From Anoplolepis gracilipes (Eukaryota > Arthropoda > Insecta > Hymenoptera > Formicidae), in contig NC_132983.1 of NCBI RefSeq assembly GCF_047496725.1, forward strand, positions 8,867,001-8,931,000: a stretch of 64,000 nt of DNA, written 5' to 3'. Every line of letters starts with the position of its first letter. Position 1 is the stretch's first letter. Under the pieces are notes generated by a model. That model made no database searches and was not told where the DNA came from. It was given only the letters and a program-made list of their open reading frames with translations. The translations under genes and the position numbers were made by a program. Shown piece after piece: positions 53,079-63,290 of the stretch.

Positions 53079-54858
53079 GACATTCGCCTGCTGGATCAGC
53101 AAAGGTCACACGAAAGACGACGAAACGAATCTCTCATACCAGATACAAGAATTTAAACATAACCCAGGATTATTCTTCGAAGAAATCGGACAAATCCACT
53201 ACGCAAAAGAAAACTGGAAACTAGTAATAAAATTAGACTTATCAAACTTAGACGAAAGATACGAGCAAATAAACAACTATTTAAAACAGACCGAAAGATT
53301 ATGCGAAACCATGAAATTTCACGCTCATTATCTTCGAGATACATGTGTGAACCTAGACATTCTAACAAAAAGAGAAGCAAAATATTTAAAAAATGTCATA
53401 ATACAAATTAAAACGATATACAAAAAACAGACAAATAAACGACGAGGACTCATAGACGGAATAGGTTCCTTATCAAAGTCTTTATTTGGCACAATGGACG
53501 TTAACGACGAAAAACGAATTAACGAACAACTTAACATATTAGAAAACAGTCAAAAAACAATACAGCATGCCGTACAAAATCAAATTAAAATAATAAATAC
53601 GACTATCGGGCATATTGATAAAATCGAAAATACAATACAACGTAACGAATACCTCTTACAGAAACGAGTAACTGAGTAACGCAGCGAGATAAACGAACAC
53701 TTTACCATAATTACCGCAGTAATAGCAGAATTAATACGCGACGCGGATAACATTATAGAATATCTAACATATACAAAAAACGGAGCAATGCATCCGAGAT
53801 TAACACCGATAGATAGCATAATAACACATTTAAAGGAAGCAACACAGCAGTTGCCACAAGGACTGTACTTCCCTTTTCAAGTACACACCGAAGATTGGCT
53901 TACTATAGAAAAATACGCGAAAATAAGCGCATTCAGCGATAAAGCAATTATTTATACCATTCTAATCTTCCCATTAATTGCGCAACCGAGCTATACCATA
54001 ATGAATGTAATTGCGTTACCTGTATTCAGTTATAACAATATATTCGCAGTGACAAAAATTAACAATAAAATAATTGCGATAGACAAAGAAAAACTAACAT
54101 ACGTTTTAGTAACAGAAAAAGATTTAAAAGATTGTATTAACATTAACTCACAATACACATGTGAGCATGCGACACCGACATATAGAGTAAATTTAAATGC
54201 ACCATGCGAAATACAAATTTATACACAGCAGCGTCAACGTAACTGTAAGACAAAATACATTATATCAATGCGTACCACATGGATCGCATTACAACAGCCA
54301 CAAACATGGCTCTACTCGACTGCTACAGAACAACAATTAACAATACAATAAGACAAACGACAAGAATACAAAACAGTGATTAAAAACACTGGAAAAATTA
54401 CGCTGAAGGGAAAATGCAAATTAATAACTCCAGACATGACTATACAGACAAAGCAGACAATCTATGAAACAGATATAAAAACGTACCTACCTGAATATAA
54501 CTTGACACTGGTACGAGAACGCAACACGATAACACACGATAATGACACGATACAAGACATAGGTCAACATCGAATGGAACTGACAAAATTAAAATTACAA
54601 CTAGAAGAAATAGACAACAATTTAAAAAGTAACGAACAAAATTTCTTCGCGAAAAAACAATTCGTATATCCAATGGCGACAAGCGGAACAATCACGATAA
54701 CAATAATAATAATATTAATTGTACTTTACATAGTTATACGAAACAAAAATAAAAGAAGGAAGCGGCCATTAATTAGGATATACGACGAAGAGCGATCCGA
54801 ACCGATCGATCGACTCCCAAAACCAATATTAAAACGTAGCCTAAGCACGCGATTTTAG
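53079..54858 (+). pseudogene. G1 Env, F-like fusion glycoprotein, two in-frame stops
   Basis: One frame runs from the putative acceptor AG at 53077-53078 to TAG at 54858, interrupted by TAA at 53677-53679 and 54349-54351. Segments: an N-terminal helical domain, a basic K-R-R furin-like site followed by a Gly-rich hydrophobic fusion-peptide-like segment (about 53444-53500), helical repeats, a Cys-containing ectodomain and a single membrane anchor rich in Ile (about 54685-54740), then a basic tail. This is the layout of errantivirus/baculovirus-F-related envelope proteins. The stops would truncate it unless they are sequence errors. Confidence 0.8.
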
Positions 54859-55043
54859 ATAAGAACAACGATTATATTTAAATCTTGTAAACGCGAAAAC
54901 AAACAAAATTGTTAACTAGAATAAGAAAATAATATAAAAAAGAAAACATATAGTATATATATATATCGGGAAACTTAAAACTTAAGAAAAAGAAATAAAT
55001 TCCCTAAAACAGAAAACGTTGTACCTCCGTTTTCTTTTCTAAC
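54859..55043 (+). other. G1 untranslated region before the polypurine tract
   Basis: AT-rich. No ORF. Confidence 0.7.
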
Positions 55044-55053
55044 GGGGGAGGGG
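55044..55053 (+). promoter_or_regulatory. G1 polypurine tract
   Basis: GGGGGAGGGG abuts the 3' LTR. Confidence 0.9.
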
Positions 55054-55088
55054 TGTTATAGCCCCAGAAAAGGCTACAGATTTAATAA

Positions 55089-55120
<32 letters not shown>

Positions 55121-55853
55121 TCATATAGATGCAGGAATGCATCGCGAGCGAAGCGATAATCGCGCGAGCCGCTGACGCAGCGAGCCACGCGCGCCCGAGA
55201 CCGAGCGCGAACGCGAAACCGGAAAGCGCTCTCAGAAACGCACCGGAAAGGTGTCGCCGAATTGCTAAAAGTACAAGCGAGAAAATTCGACTCTGAACTT
55301 CCTCGCCTGCACTAAAACGCGAATTCAGCAACATAACCATATTTGGTCATGTTGCTAAGGGACCCCCTCCGAAAAACCATGCAGTTCGGAGGGAAGCTCA
55401 GCACCCGCCGCGATGAAGCGACGGGCAGTCGTTAATTAGAACCGAACGAGTAATAATCGCCACGAGCAGCGACCGACCAGATTCAACAGAGTCATACTCG
55501 CACGACCAAGAGATATACGCGCACCTGAGATAAGCCGACGCGTATCAGGCTACCGGTACGACGGTGTATACGAGAGATACCGCTCTCTCACTCTAACCGA
55601 TAGCAAGCGCGAGTAGTATAACGTTCGCTGGGAGCAGTGACAAAATATCACACCATTGATTTCAATTAAACTATCTTATATTTTTGCGAGAGATGAAAAG
55701 AACTGTACATGTTGTAAAAGTAGAAGAATAAAAAGAAATACAATTAAAGGAAAAGCAGAATACTATAAAACCAAAAGGGGAAAACGCCCGACGCATCCCC
55801 GACATTCCCGGAACGATCCCGACAATCCCGTGCCCCTTCGCGGAGGCACAACA
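55054..55853 (+). mobile_element. G1 3' LTR
   Basis: 800 bp, TGTTATAGCC to GGCACAACA, followed by CCAT (55854-55857), which matches CCAT at 46269-46272 left of the 5' LTR. Confidence 0.95.
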
Positions 55854-56165
55854 CCATCCAGTCGAATATCTCGAAAACCAAGCCCGAGAGAGAAAAATGT
55901 TTCAGACAAAAGTTGTTTGGTTTCGAGAGGACCATAAGATGGTACCATTGGTTTGACTTTAAAGAATTATTTGAAGGTCACATGAAGGTCACCTCGATTT
56001 TTTTAATGGCATCCCCTATTTTTTATTACATATTCTTGTAGCTGACCTCGAGAGCTTTCCAAAACATTATAATCAAATGTTTCTTCATTGAGTATTTTTC
56101 GAGTTATAAAGCTCCAAAGTTGCAATTTGAAAAAATTCAAAATATCTCGTAAAATATTCACTTTC
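55854..56165 (+). mobile_element. Remainder of the split family A element
   Basis: Family A blocks CCATCCAGTCGAATATCTCG, AAGATGGTACCATTGG and GAGAGCTTTCCAAAACA follow the 3' LTR. The second arm is absent. Confidence 0.82.
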
Positions 56166-56181
56166 CGATAGTCTTATCTTA

Positions 56182-56457
56182 CATGATTCAACCAGTCAAG
56201 GCAAGATCTGGACATGATCCAACCAGTGAAGGTAAGATCTAGGCATGATGTAGCCAGTGAAGGTAAGATCCGAGTATGATCCAGCCAGTCAAGGCAAGAT
56301 CTGGACATGATCCAACCAGTAAAAATAAGATCCAAGTATGATCTAACCAGTCAAGGCAAGATCTGGACATGATCCAACCAGTCAAGGCAAGATCTAGGCA
56401 TGATGTAGCCAGTGAAGGTAAGATCCGAGTATGATCCAACCAGTCAAGGTAATATCT
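56182..56457. repeat. 31-bp tandem repeat, about nine copies
   Basis: The unit CATGATCCAACCAGTCAAGG plus about 11 further bases recurs from 56182 at 31-bp steps with variants. An open minus frame across it is a repeat artefact. Confidence 0.93.
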
Positions 56458-56462
56458 TTATC

Positions 56463-57068
56463 AAAGGAACTGTTCAAAATTATCTCCATTGGCTTGAATA
56501 CATAATTCCAACCTATTTTTGAAGTGCCTGACCGTTTTGAGTAAGACAGCTCGCGGTATATTTGCGCAAGCTACTCTTATTTTCTCTATCATATCTTGTC
56601 TAGTTGTAGGCGCATGCTCATAAACCACATTTTTACCCCATTATTAAAAATCAAGTGAAGTTAGATCAGGTGATCGTGGAGACCATGCCATGGCCCCTCG
56701 TCGCCCAATTCAACTGCCATTGTATTTTCGATCTAGATAAGCTCTCACTATTGCACATAATGAGGTGGCGCCCCGTCCATTTGTATCCACATTTTTTGAC
56801 GTGTATGAAAATCAACGTCTTCAACCAATTGTGGTAAATGATCCCTGAGAAGTTCCAAATAATTTACACTATTAACATTTCCTTCAAAGAAATAAGGACC
56901 AATCAAGAAACCATTTAATACCACACCAAACATTCACACTCCAGCAATGATTATCTTCTTGTTTATGCCAATGTGGGTTAACATCCGACCAATAATGGCA
57001 ATTATGTCTATTCAATTCATCATTATTTTTGAACGTCGATTCATCAGAGAACATAATATAATAGAAGA
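56463..57068 (-). pseudogene. Tc1/mariner-superfamily transposase, C-terminal half
   Basis: Minus-strand reading: an F-S-D-E-S-T-F start near 57050, W-S-D-V-N-P-H-W-H, then the clear frame 56748-56933 with G-P-Y-F-F-E-G-N and M-D-G-A-P-P-H, then W-S-P-R-S-P-D-L-T near 56690 and a tail R-L-E-L-C-I-x-A-N-G near 56490. The Asp-containing motifs of a DDD/E transposase of this superfamily are all traceable but lie in several frames, so it is dead. A different subfamily from the tails at 8285 and 8569. Confidence 0.75.
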
Positions 57069-57071
57069 ATG

Positions 57072-57235
57072 TATGTACTAAATTTATTTGGTTTTTTGAT
57101 TAATTTACTGCGTTTACCGTCTTGGTTCAATTTATAATTAATTTGTTATTCATTGTAGCTAAACTTGAAAAGGACTATAACCAAATGGTCGAAACGTCGT
57201 CTTAATAGTAAATAAAGATATTATTGGCTAGTTTG
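57072..57235 (+). repeat. Penelope element P1, left terminal repeat
   Basis: About 164 bp, in direct orientation with 59925-60088, with few differences (shared ACTGCGTTTACCGTCTT and AATGGTCGAAACGTCGTC). Such direct terminal repeats are typical of Penelope elements. Confidence 0.85.
57167..57205 (+). ncRNA. Possible degenerate hammerhead ribozyme core
   Basis: CTTGAAAAGGAC, a short pairing segment ending GGTC, GAAAC and GTCGTC resemble the conserved core order of hammerhead ribozymes known from Penelope terminal repeats. The first box departs from CUGANGA and stem I is not evident, so activity is uncertain. The same motif recurs at about 60014-60049. Confidence 0.3.
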
Positions 57236-57446
57236 GTCGCTCTACTTACATTACCTACTATTAATTGATTACTAGCGATTTGAATTTAATAACTTGAAAT
57301 TTGGAATTGCTCTTGGACCTAATTATGGAGCCTTCCCGGACAGAAGATTTTTTTCGATTTGTTTCGGAAACGTTTGACGAACACAGCACATTTTATTAAA
57401 GTCTTGAATCTCGTGCAAAAAGAAGATCTGCACGGCCAAACAACAA
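57236..57446 (+). other. Penelope P1 5' region with decayed N-terminal coding
   Basis: Contains traces of coding in the frames next to the main ORF (e.g. near 57365-57450), with stops. The real start of the polyprotein is lost or shifted. Confidence 0.5.
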
Positions 57447-58403
57447 TTGACCTTTTTACTTCGCTGCAGAAGACTAGACCTTATACCTACACATATTAAG
57501 AACCTCAAAACTAACATCACTTTCCATAGTATTAGTATTAATCGTAAGTTTTATAAATTTATATTGACAAACCAACATACGTTGTTAAATTTTGAGATAG
57601 AAGACGTAAACATTAATTTAAAATATCTTTCAAAAAAGATTGTTGAGAAAGGACTTTTTGACTGTTTACCACATGACTTGTTGTCTAACTTTTTCGAACT
57701 TAATAAACAAAGAATCTTATCTTTTGACCTTAAAACAAAGAATAATTCGATTAAAAAGATTAACAATTTAAAACTAAAACATAATTTCAAAGAAGATCCT
57801 TTTTCAAATGTTGACACATCTAAATGGCTTGTGAATATTAGTGGTAAGACGATTCCCGACAATGTATCCATGCTTCTAAACTTGGGCGATAATTTTGTGT
57901 TACCCATAAATTCGTTACGCAGTAATGATCGAGTCAAAGTAGTATTAGATGTTGTCAAGAATTTTGAGTCCTGTTCAGATAAGATTCCCACTGATTTATT
58001 AGAAACAACGAGAATTTCGGTTGCCAATACACTCGAGAGATTCTTGAATTCGAAAAAACATATAAGTTATGTCGACAAACATATTCTTGGTGCTTTTTCA
58101 CATTCAAAAAAGTTTTTATTTGACAATAAAGACATTTTAATCACCGACAAGGGTCAGGCCACCATGGTAATGAATAGGACTGATTATTTGCAAAAAATGG
58201 AATTGTTGTTGAATGATAAATCTACCTACAAAAAGATAAATAAAGATCCAATTAAACCACTTACGAATAAGATAAATACACTATTAAAATCATGGCGGGC
58301 TAATGAATTGATTGATGAAAAAACTTACAAACATCTTAGGTGCACTAACGGTAACCTACCTCGTTGTTACGGTCTAAGATCCATAAATCAGGTTTTCCTT
58401 TAA
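57447..58403 (+). pseudogene. Penelope P1 polyprotein, N-terminal part
   Basis: 318 open codons (first codon TTG, so not a reliable start). Contains the family blocks L-L-R-C-R-R-L-D-L-I-P, F-L-F-D-N-K-D-I-L-I-T-D-K-G-Q-A-T-M-V-M-N-R-T-D-Y and N-G-N-L-P-R-C-Y-G-L. The frame is lost at about 58375, just before the I-H-K-P-G region that normally leads into RT. Confidence 0.8.
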
Positions 58404-58409
58404 GAGTTA

Positions 58410-59258
58410 TTGTTTCGTCTATTGGTGGCCCTCTTTACAACGTCTCCGCGTACATACATGACATATTACATAGATCAATTAACGCCAGGCTCACACATTA
58501 AAGACGGTTGGTCCTTTTCTGCTAAGATCAAAGATACAATTATCGATAACAAGGATTTGATGATCTCATTGGACGTGAGTTCTTTATTTACGAATATTCC
58601 TAAAGATTTAGTTTTGAGTGTTATCAAGAAACAGTGGAATGACATTACTTCCGTCACGAACTTTACTCTCCCGCAATTTTTATATATAATTGAACTGATT
58701 TTAGACTCGACTAGTTTTAGTTTTAATGGCCTTTTTTATGAACAGATTTTTGGAAGTCCAATGGGTTCTCCCTTATCCCCGATTTTGGCCGACATAGTCA
58801 TGGATGACCTAGAGTCACATTGTTTACATTCTTTAAGTTTTAACGTCACCACCTACTATCGATATGTTGACGATATCTTCGCAGTAGTTCCGCGCATAGG
58901 CTTAGACGAAATAATAGAGACCTTTAATAATTTTCACCTCCGATTGAAATTTACCGTTGAAATAGAACATAACAATTCCATTAGTTTTTTAAATACAACG
59001 ATTATGCGTGTCGAAAACACACTTATAACCAATTGGTTTACGAAGCCTACATGGTCGGGAAGATACATTAACTTTCACTCTAACCACCCAACAAAGTACA
59101 AAATAAATACTATATACAATCTCGTTGATCATTCCTTACTACTCTCAGATGTCAGATTCCACAAAGAGAATATAAATATAGTTCGTAAAACATTACGTAA
59201 TAATTGTTTCCCTGAAAAATTTGTTGAGCGACACATACAAAAAGGATATATGTGTTGA
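58410..59258 (+). pseudogene. Penelope P1 reverse transcriptase
   Basis: 282 codons. RT motifs in order: S-L-D-V-S-S-L-F-T-N-I-P (first catalytic Asp), G-S-P-M-G-S-P-L-S-P-I-L-A, Y-Y-R-Y-V-D-D-I-F-A catalytic box, F-L-N-T-T-I and W-F-T-K-P-T-W-S-G-R-Y. These are characteristic of Penelope RT, related to telomerase RT. A TGA at 59256 separates it from the endonuclease part. Confidence 0.85.
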
Positions 59259-59293
59259 AGAATCATCGATAATTACAACCGAAAAACTTTTTT

Positions 59294-59743
59294 ATGTTGC
59301 TACCTTTTGTTAAAGATTTTAGTTCATGTTTGCGCCGATCAATACAAGACACGGGTTTGAGTGTAGCGTCGATAGTAACGAATAAGCTTAACACATTGAT
59401 TATACGTGGCAAAGATATGTTAAATATTGATAATAGAACTAATGTCAAATATAAAATTCGTTGTAAGGATTGTGATGCGGTTTATATAGGCCAAACAAAA
59501 AGACATTTGCGCACAAGGCTTAACGAACATTGTAAAAATATTAAATTGCATCCTTCGTGTCAATCCGTAATTAGTAAGCATAGATCGGAATTCGGACATG
59601 ACTTTGAGTGGAATAGCCCAGAGATTTTACATAACGAGAAATTTATAAAAAAGAGAGAAATAGCAGAAATGTTTTTTATCAAGAAATTTAACAACAACAC
59701 AATAAACTTACAAAAAGACACAGAAAATCTACATAATATTTGA
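59294..59743 (+). pseudogene. Penelope P1 GIY-YIG endonuclease domain
   Basis: About 150 codons: an R-K-like linker, then Y-K-I-R-C-K-D-C-D-A-V-Y-I-G-Q-T-K-R with the catalytic Tyr/Arg, L-R-T-R-L-N-E-H, an internal S-x3-H, and a Glu near the C-terminal F-I-K-K-R-E. This is the Penelope-type GIY-YIG nuclease, which nicks the target. The linking stop at 59256-59293 makes the polyprotein defective as written. Confidence 0.85.
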
Positions 59744-59924
59744 CATAATTTATGACAAGATTATAAAGGTCGTCTAAAATGTTTTTTAAAAAATCGACAG
59801 TTTAGTTTCGACATTAGTTTTGACAAGACATGTTCCGTTACTTGTTGGTTCGTCAAATCAATATGTTTAATTAACTGCTACCTGTACAATACATTGATAT
59901 ACATCTTTGTTCACTCGAATGTAT
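59744..59924 (+). other. Penelope P1 3' untranslated region
   Basis: No ORF. The part near 59878-59925 matches the right part of the fragment at 14074-14252 (reverse). Confidence 0.6.
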
Positions 59925-60088
59925 ATACTAAATTTATTTGGTTTTTTGATTGATTTACTGCGTTTACCGTCTTAGTTCAATTTATAATTAATTTGTTATT
60001 CATTGTAGCTAAACTTGAAAAGGACCACAACCAAATGGTCGAAACGTCGTCTTAATAGTAAATAAAGATATTATTGGTTAGTTTGTAG
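59925..60088 (+). repeat. Penelope element P1, right terminal repeat
   Basis: Direct repeat of 57072-57235, joined directly to G3 sequence at 60089. Confidence 0.85.
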
Positions 60089-60686
60089 AAAGAGCATCCG
60101 CATTAGTATTTCGTTTCCCTTCTTTATAAAGAACTTCGTATAATCGTATTCTTCCATTTTTAATCGCCAACGCATTAAACGGGATGACGGATCTTCAACA
60201 TTAAAAAGCCAAACTAATGGTTTATGGTCAGTAATTATTTTAAATCTTTTACCATATAAGTATGGTCGAAAATGCTTTGTTGGCCATACGATGGCTAAGA
60301 GTTCTTTTTCCGTAGTGTCGTAATTACCTTCTGCTTTATTGAGCGTTCTAGAAGCATAGGCGGTTGAAAGATCATTTCCTATCTTTCCTTGTGATAAAAT
60401 TGCACCGATTCCTTCATCGCTAGCTTCCGTAGTTAATATAAATTCTTTATTAAGATCTGGATATTGCAAAATAGGCTCACTTGACAATAATTTGTTTAAT
60501 TTTTTCAAAATTTATTTGCTGTCGCATTTCCCATTTAAATGGTATATTTTTCCTAAGAAATGACGTAAATGGATGAGTAAGCGAGCTAAAATCTTTGATA
60601 AAACATCGATAATAACCAACAAGGCCTAAGAATTGTCTGAGTTCTTTATGATTTCTTGGAACGGGATATTGTTTTACTGCTTGCAC
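60089..60686 (-). pseudogene. G3 RNase H and RT connection
   Basis: Minus frames at 60089-60508 (Y-A-S-R-T-L-N-K-A-E, I-T-D-H-K-P-L-V-W-L) and 60477-60686 (Q-F-L-G-L-V-G-Y-Y-R-C-F-I). Same family as G2. The integrase-proximal side is replaced by the Penelope terminus. Confidence 0.8.
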
Positions 60687-60727
60687 TTTTTCTGGATTAG
60701 GTTAGGTCTGAAATTGTCCTAAATAAA

Positions 60728-61160
60728 TCAATTCTTTTTTAAAAAATTTGCATTTATCTGGTTGCAAGCTAAGATGGCTTCTCTTAATCGTTCAAAAAGT
60801 TGATTAAGTTTTGGTTTATGTTCTTCTAAAGATTTCGCATAAATGACAATATCGTCTAAATAAACAAAACAAACATTTCCTCGTAAACCTGCTAAAACAT
60901 TATCCATTAAACGTTGGAATGTTACAGGGGCATTTTTTAATCCGAAGGCCATCTTTTTATATTCAAAATGACCGTTAGGTCAAAGTTAGTGTTAAAAGCT
61001 GTTTTTATTGAATCTTGCGGACTCATCGGAATTTGGTGAAAACCCGACGCTAGATCGAAACACGAAAAATATCTGGCTTTTCCCAATCTAAAATGTCTGT
61101 TATATTAGGCAAGGGATAAGCATCACTGATAGTTTTATCATTTAATTTACGAAAATCTAT
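60728..61160 (-). pseudogene. G3 reverse transcriptase palm
   Basis: F-G-L-K-N-A-P-V-T-F-Q and V-Y-L-D-D-I-V-I-Y in 60728-60952. Degraded frames continue to 61160 with small deletions compared with G2. Confidence 0.8.
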
Positions 61161-61162
61161 CA

Positions 61163-61924
61163 TTAATCTCCATCTTTTGTTACCATTAGCATCCGCTTTC
61201 TTTGTACCACCCATAATGGTGAATTAAATGGTGAAAGAAACGGTTGAATAATATCTTGTTCAAGTAATTTGTTGTTAATCTCTTCCTTGTGGATAGGTGG
61301 GTATCTATATTGTTTAACGGCTATAGGAGCGTTATCCGTAGTAGGAATAGAATGTGTGATTCGATTTGTTCCTTTTAATTTGTCTCCCGGTAAATGAAAT
61401 ATGTCGTTATAATTTTCTATCGTAGGTAATATAGAAAGTTGTTCTTCTTCATTCAAGTGATTTAATCTTAAATTTTCCTTTAATAGTCTTAATCTATCTG
61501 TTAGATTATTTGAGATCACCGAATTAATTACGCACGCAGGGCTGTCCCTCGGGCTCGTGTTAATTAACACTGGCTCTACGTCGATTATGGGTGTCTCGAT
61601 ATTCAATTCTTTTTCTGTCGTGTTAATTACATATGTATGTATATTACCGTTAATTACTTTTACGATGCTATCTATAAGAAATATTATCGCCCAAATAAAA
61701 TCGCCGTTTAATATTTCTTGTCGATTTATTAATCCGTCATTAATATTATTTTGTTTAGCTTTAATTATACATGGGCATATGCTTCTAGCCGGTAATGTTG
61801 ATATATTACTATATTCTAATGAATATACTTTATTATTTCGTATAGTAACCGTTTGTTTTTCAAAGTCTATTTTTGCATTTTTGAGACGTAAAAAGATTGA
61901 TCCGATAATTCTTTGTTCTCTCAA
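61163..61924 (-). pseudogene. G3 pol between protease and RT
   Basis: 253 open codons, including the I-E-N-Y-N-D-I-F-H-L-P-G-D lead-in and T-H-S-I-P-T-T. It carries the uninterrupted sequence corresponding to the family D insertion site of G2 (near 61670). Mutations after the H-K-E-E-I-N block end it. Confidence 0.8.
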
Positions 61925-62170
61925 TGGAAATTTACTCGGTACTACGTGAAATTCATGATTGCCGTTTTCTGAATTTAAATATACAGTTCCGAGAGTTTGC
62001 TGTTTCTCTTCCGTTATACCCTGTATTTCGACTTTTCTATCTTGATATACTAATGTGTCTCGGAGTAAGGCATTTGCTTTAATAATGTTTATGTCAGCAC
62101 CCGTATCTAATAAGAATTTGTCCGTTGGAGCTCGCCGAAAGGGATTGAGATGACGTTTCGGGAATTTGTT
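61925..62170 (-). pseudogene. G3 aspartic protease
   Basis: Minus frame with F-L-L-D-T-G-A-D-I-N at about 62090-62120. Homologous to G2 at 35431-35940. Confidence 0.7.
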
Positions 62171-63004
62171 CGGATTGTGTATGTTCGAGTTCTGTTTCGA
62201 TCAGGTGGATCGGATTTGCACGGCTCGATGGTTAGCCCTGGCGTTGCACGCCTGCCGCTTGGCCTTGATAGTTTAAATTATTGTTAGGTTGATTATTACT
62301 ATTATTATAGCTATAATTATTTCAATTACTTGATCTATACCGATTATCGTTATTTTGCCCGTTATTTATTTGATGTCTATTGGTTTGTACATTAAATCTA
62401 TTTCCAGAATTATTGTCGAAATTTTGCACAGGATTAAATTCATGTCTATTATAATAATATTGAAAATTTGGATTTGAATTTCCGTTTTGGTTCTGTGTAT
62501 GAAAAATTTTCCTTCTGCATTCATTTTCAGAATGTCTGATTTTTTTACAATAATTACAAGTTAGGAAATGTCCGATATGTTTGTGTAATCCGCCCAAAAA
62601 GTTATCTATTAATTTATTAGTGGCAAAAACTCTTAATCCTGTTCTTGCTGCTGGATCAGGATAATTAGAAATTGCAATAATCATTTCAGAATTTAATTTC
62701 CTTTGGTAATATAATTTTCAATGGATTCATCTCTATTTTACCTGAGATTATTTATTTCGAGTTCCCAATGATCAAAAGTTTTGCTATTGCTGAATTCTTT
62801 TTCCAACGCGCTACATATAATTCGTCGAGATTCGTTATCGTATATAAGGATCTAACTAGTGCGGCTTCGCCTGTTAATTTTGTTTGGAGGATTGCTCTGA
62901 AAAAAAGGTTCTTGCGACCGGTTTGACTAATTCGAGAATTCCTTTACAGTCGGATATAAATTGATGTGTTGGGATATTTTTGCCGTCAAAAACTGGTAAA
63001 AGTA
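62171..63004 (-). pseudogene. G3 Gag, fragmentary
   Basis: 62322-62684 includes C-N-Y-C-x4-H-x4-C and an Asn-rich tail, but it lacks about 130 bp present in G2 before the knuckle. 62690-63004 matches the capsid-like part of G2 with frame breaks. It is cut at 63004 by Penelope sequence. Confidence 0.75.
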
Positions 63005-63091
63005 GATGGTATAATTAAATGACCAAACTAGCCAGTAACTTCTTTATTAGTACAACGTTTCGACTATTTGGTTGTGGTCCTTTTCAAATTT
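63005..63091 (-). repeat. Penelope P2 terminal repeat, inverted
   Basis: The reverse complement carries GGACCACAACCAAATAGTCG and CTGGCTAGTTTGGTCAT, matching the P1 terminal repeats. It is inverted relative to the coding region that follows. Confidence 0.8.
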
Positions 63092-63290
63092 TACTGTATA
63101 ATCAATAACAAAATAATCATAATATCAATCACGGACAGAAGATAAACGTGATCAAATCGATCGAAGAAAATAAATTAATACGTACATGAAAATGAGTCAA
63201 AGATAAATAACAATGTGTTTTACACATGGAATGTATTTTTATACATATATTATATGGTTAAAAAACTAATAAGACAGTGAAAAGACAATT
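63092..63290 (+). other. Penelope P2 untranslated region
   Basis: No ORF. The junction with coding sequence at about 63280 lies inside the protein, so the 5' coding part is missing. Confidence 0.5.

Noticed and set aside
56239..56439. Minus-strand ORF with repeated Trp/Leu peptide
   Set aside because: It is a translation of the 31-bp tandem repeat.
60695..60706. Second telomere repeat (TTAGG)2 in G3
   Set aside because: Two units overlap normal gypsy sequence (GGATTAGG is present in G2 at the same place), so a small local duplication explains it.
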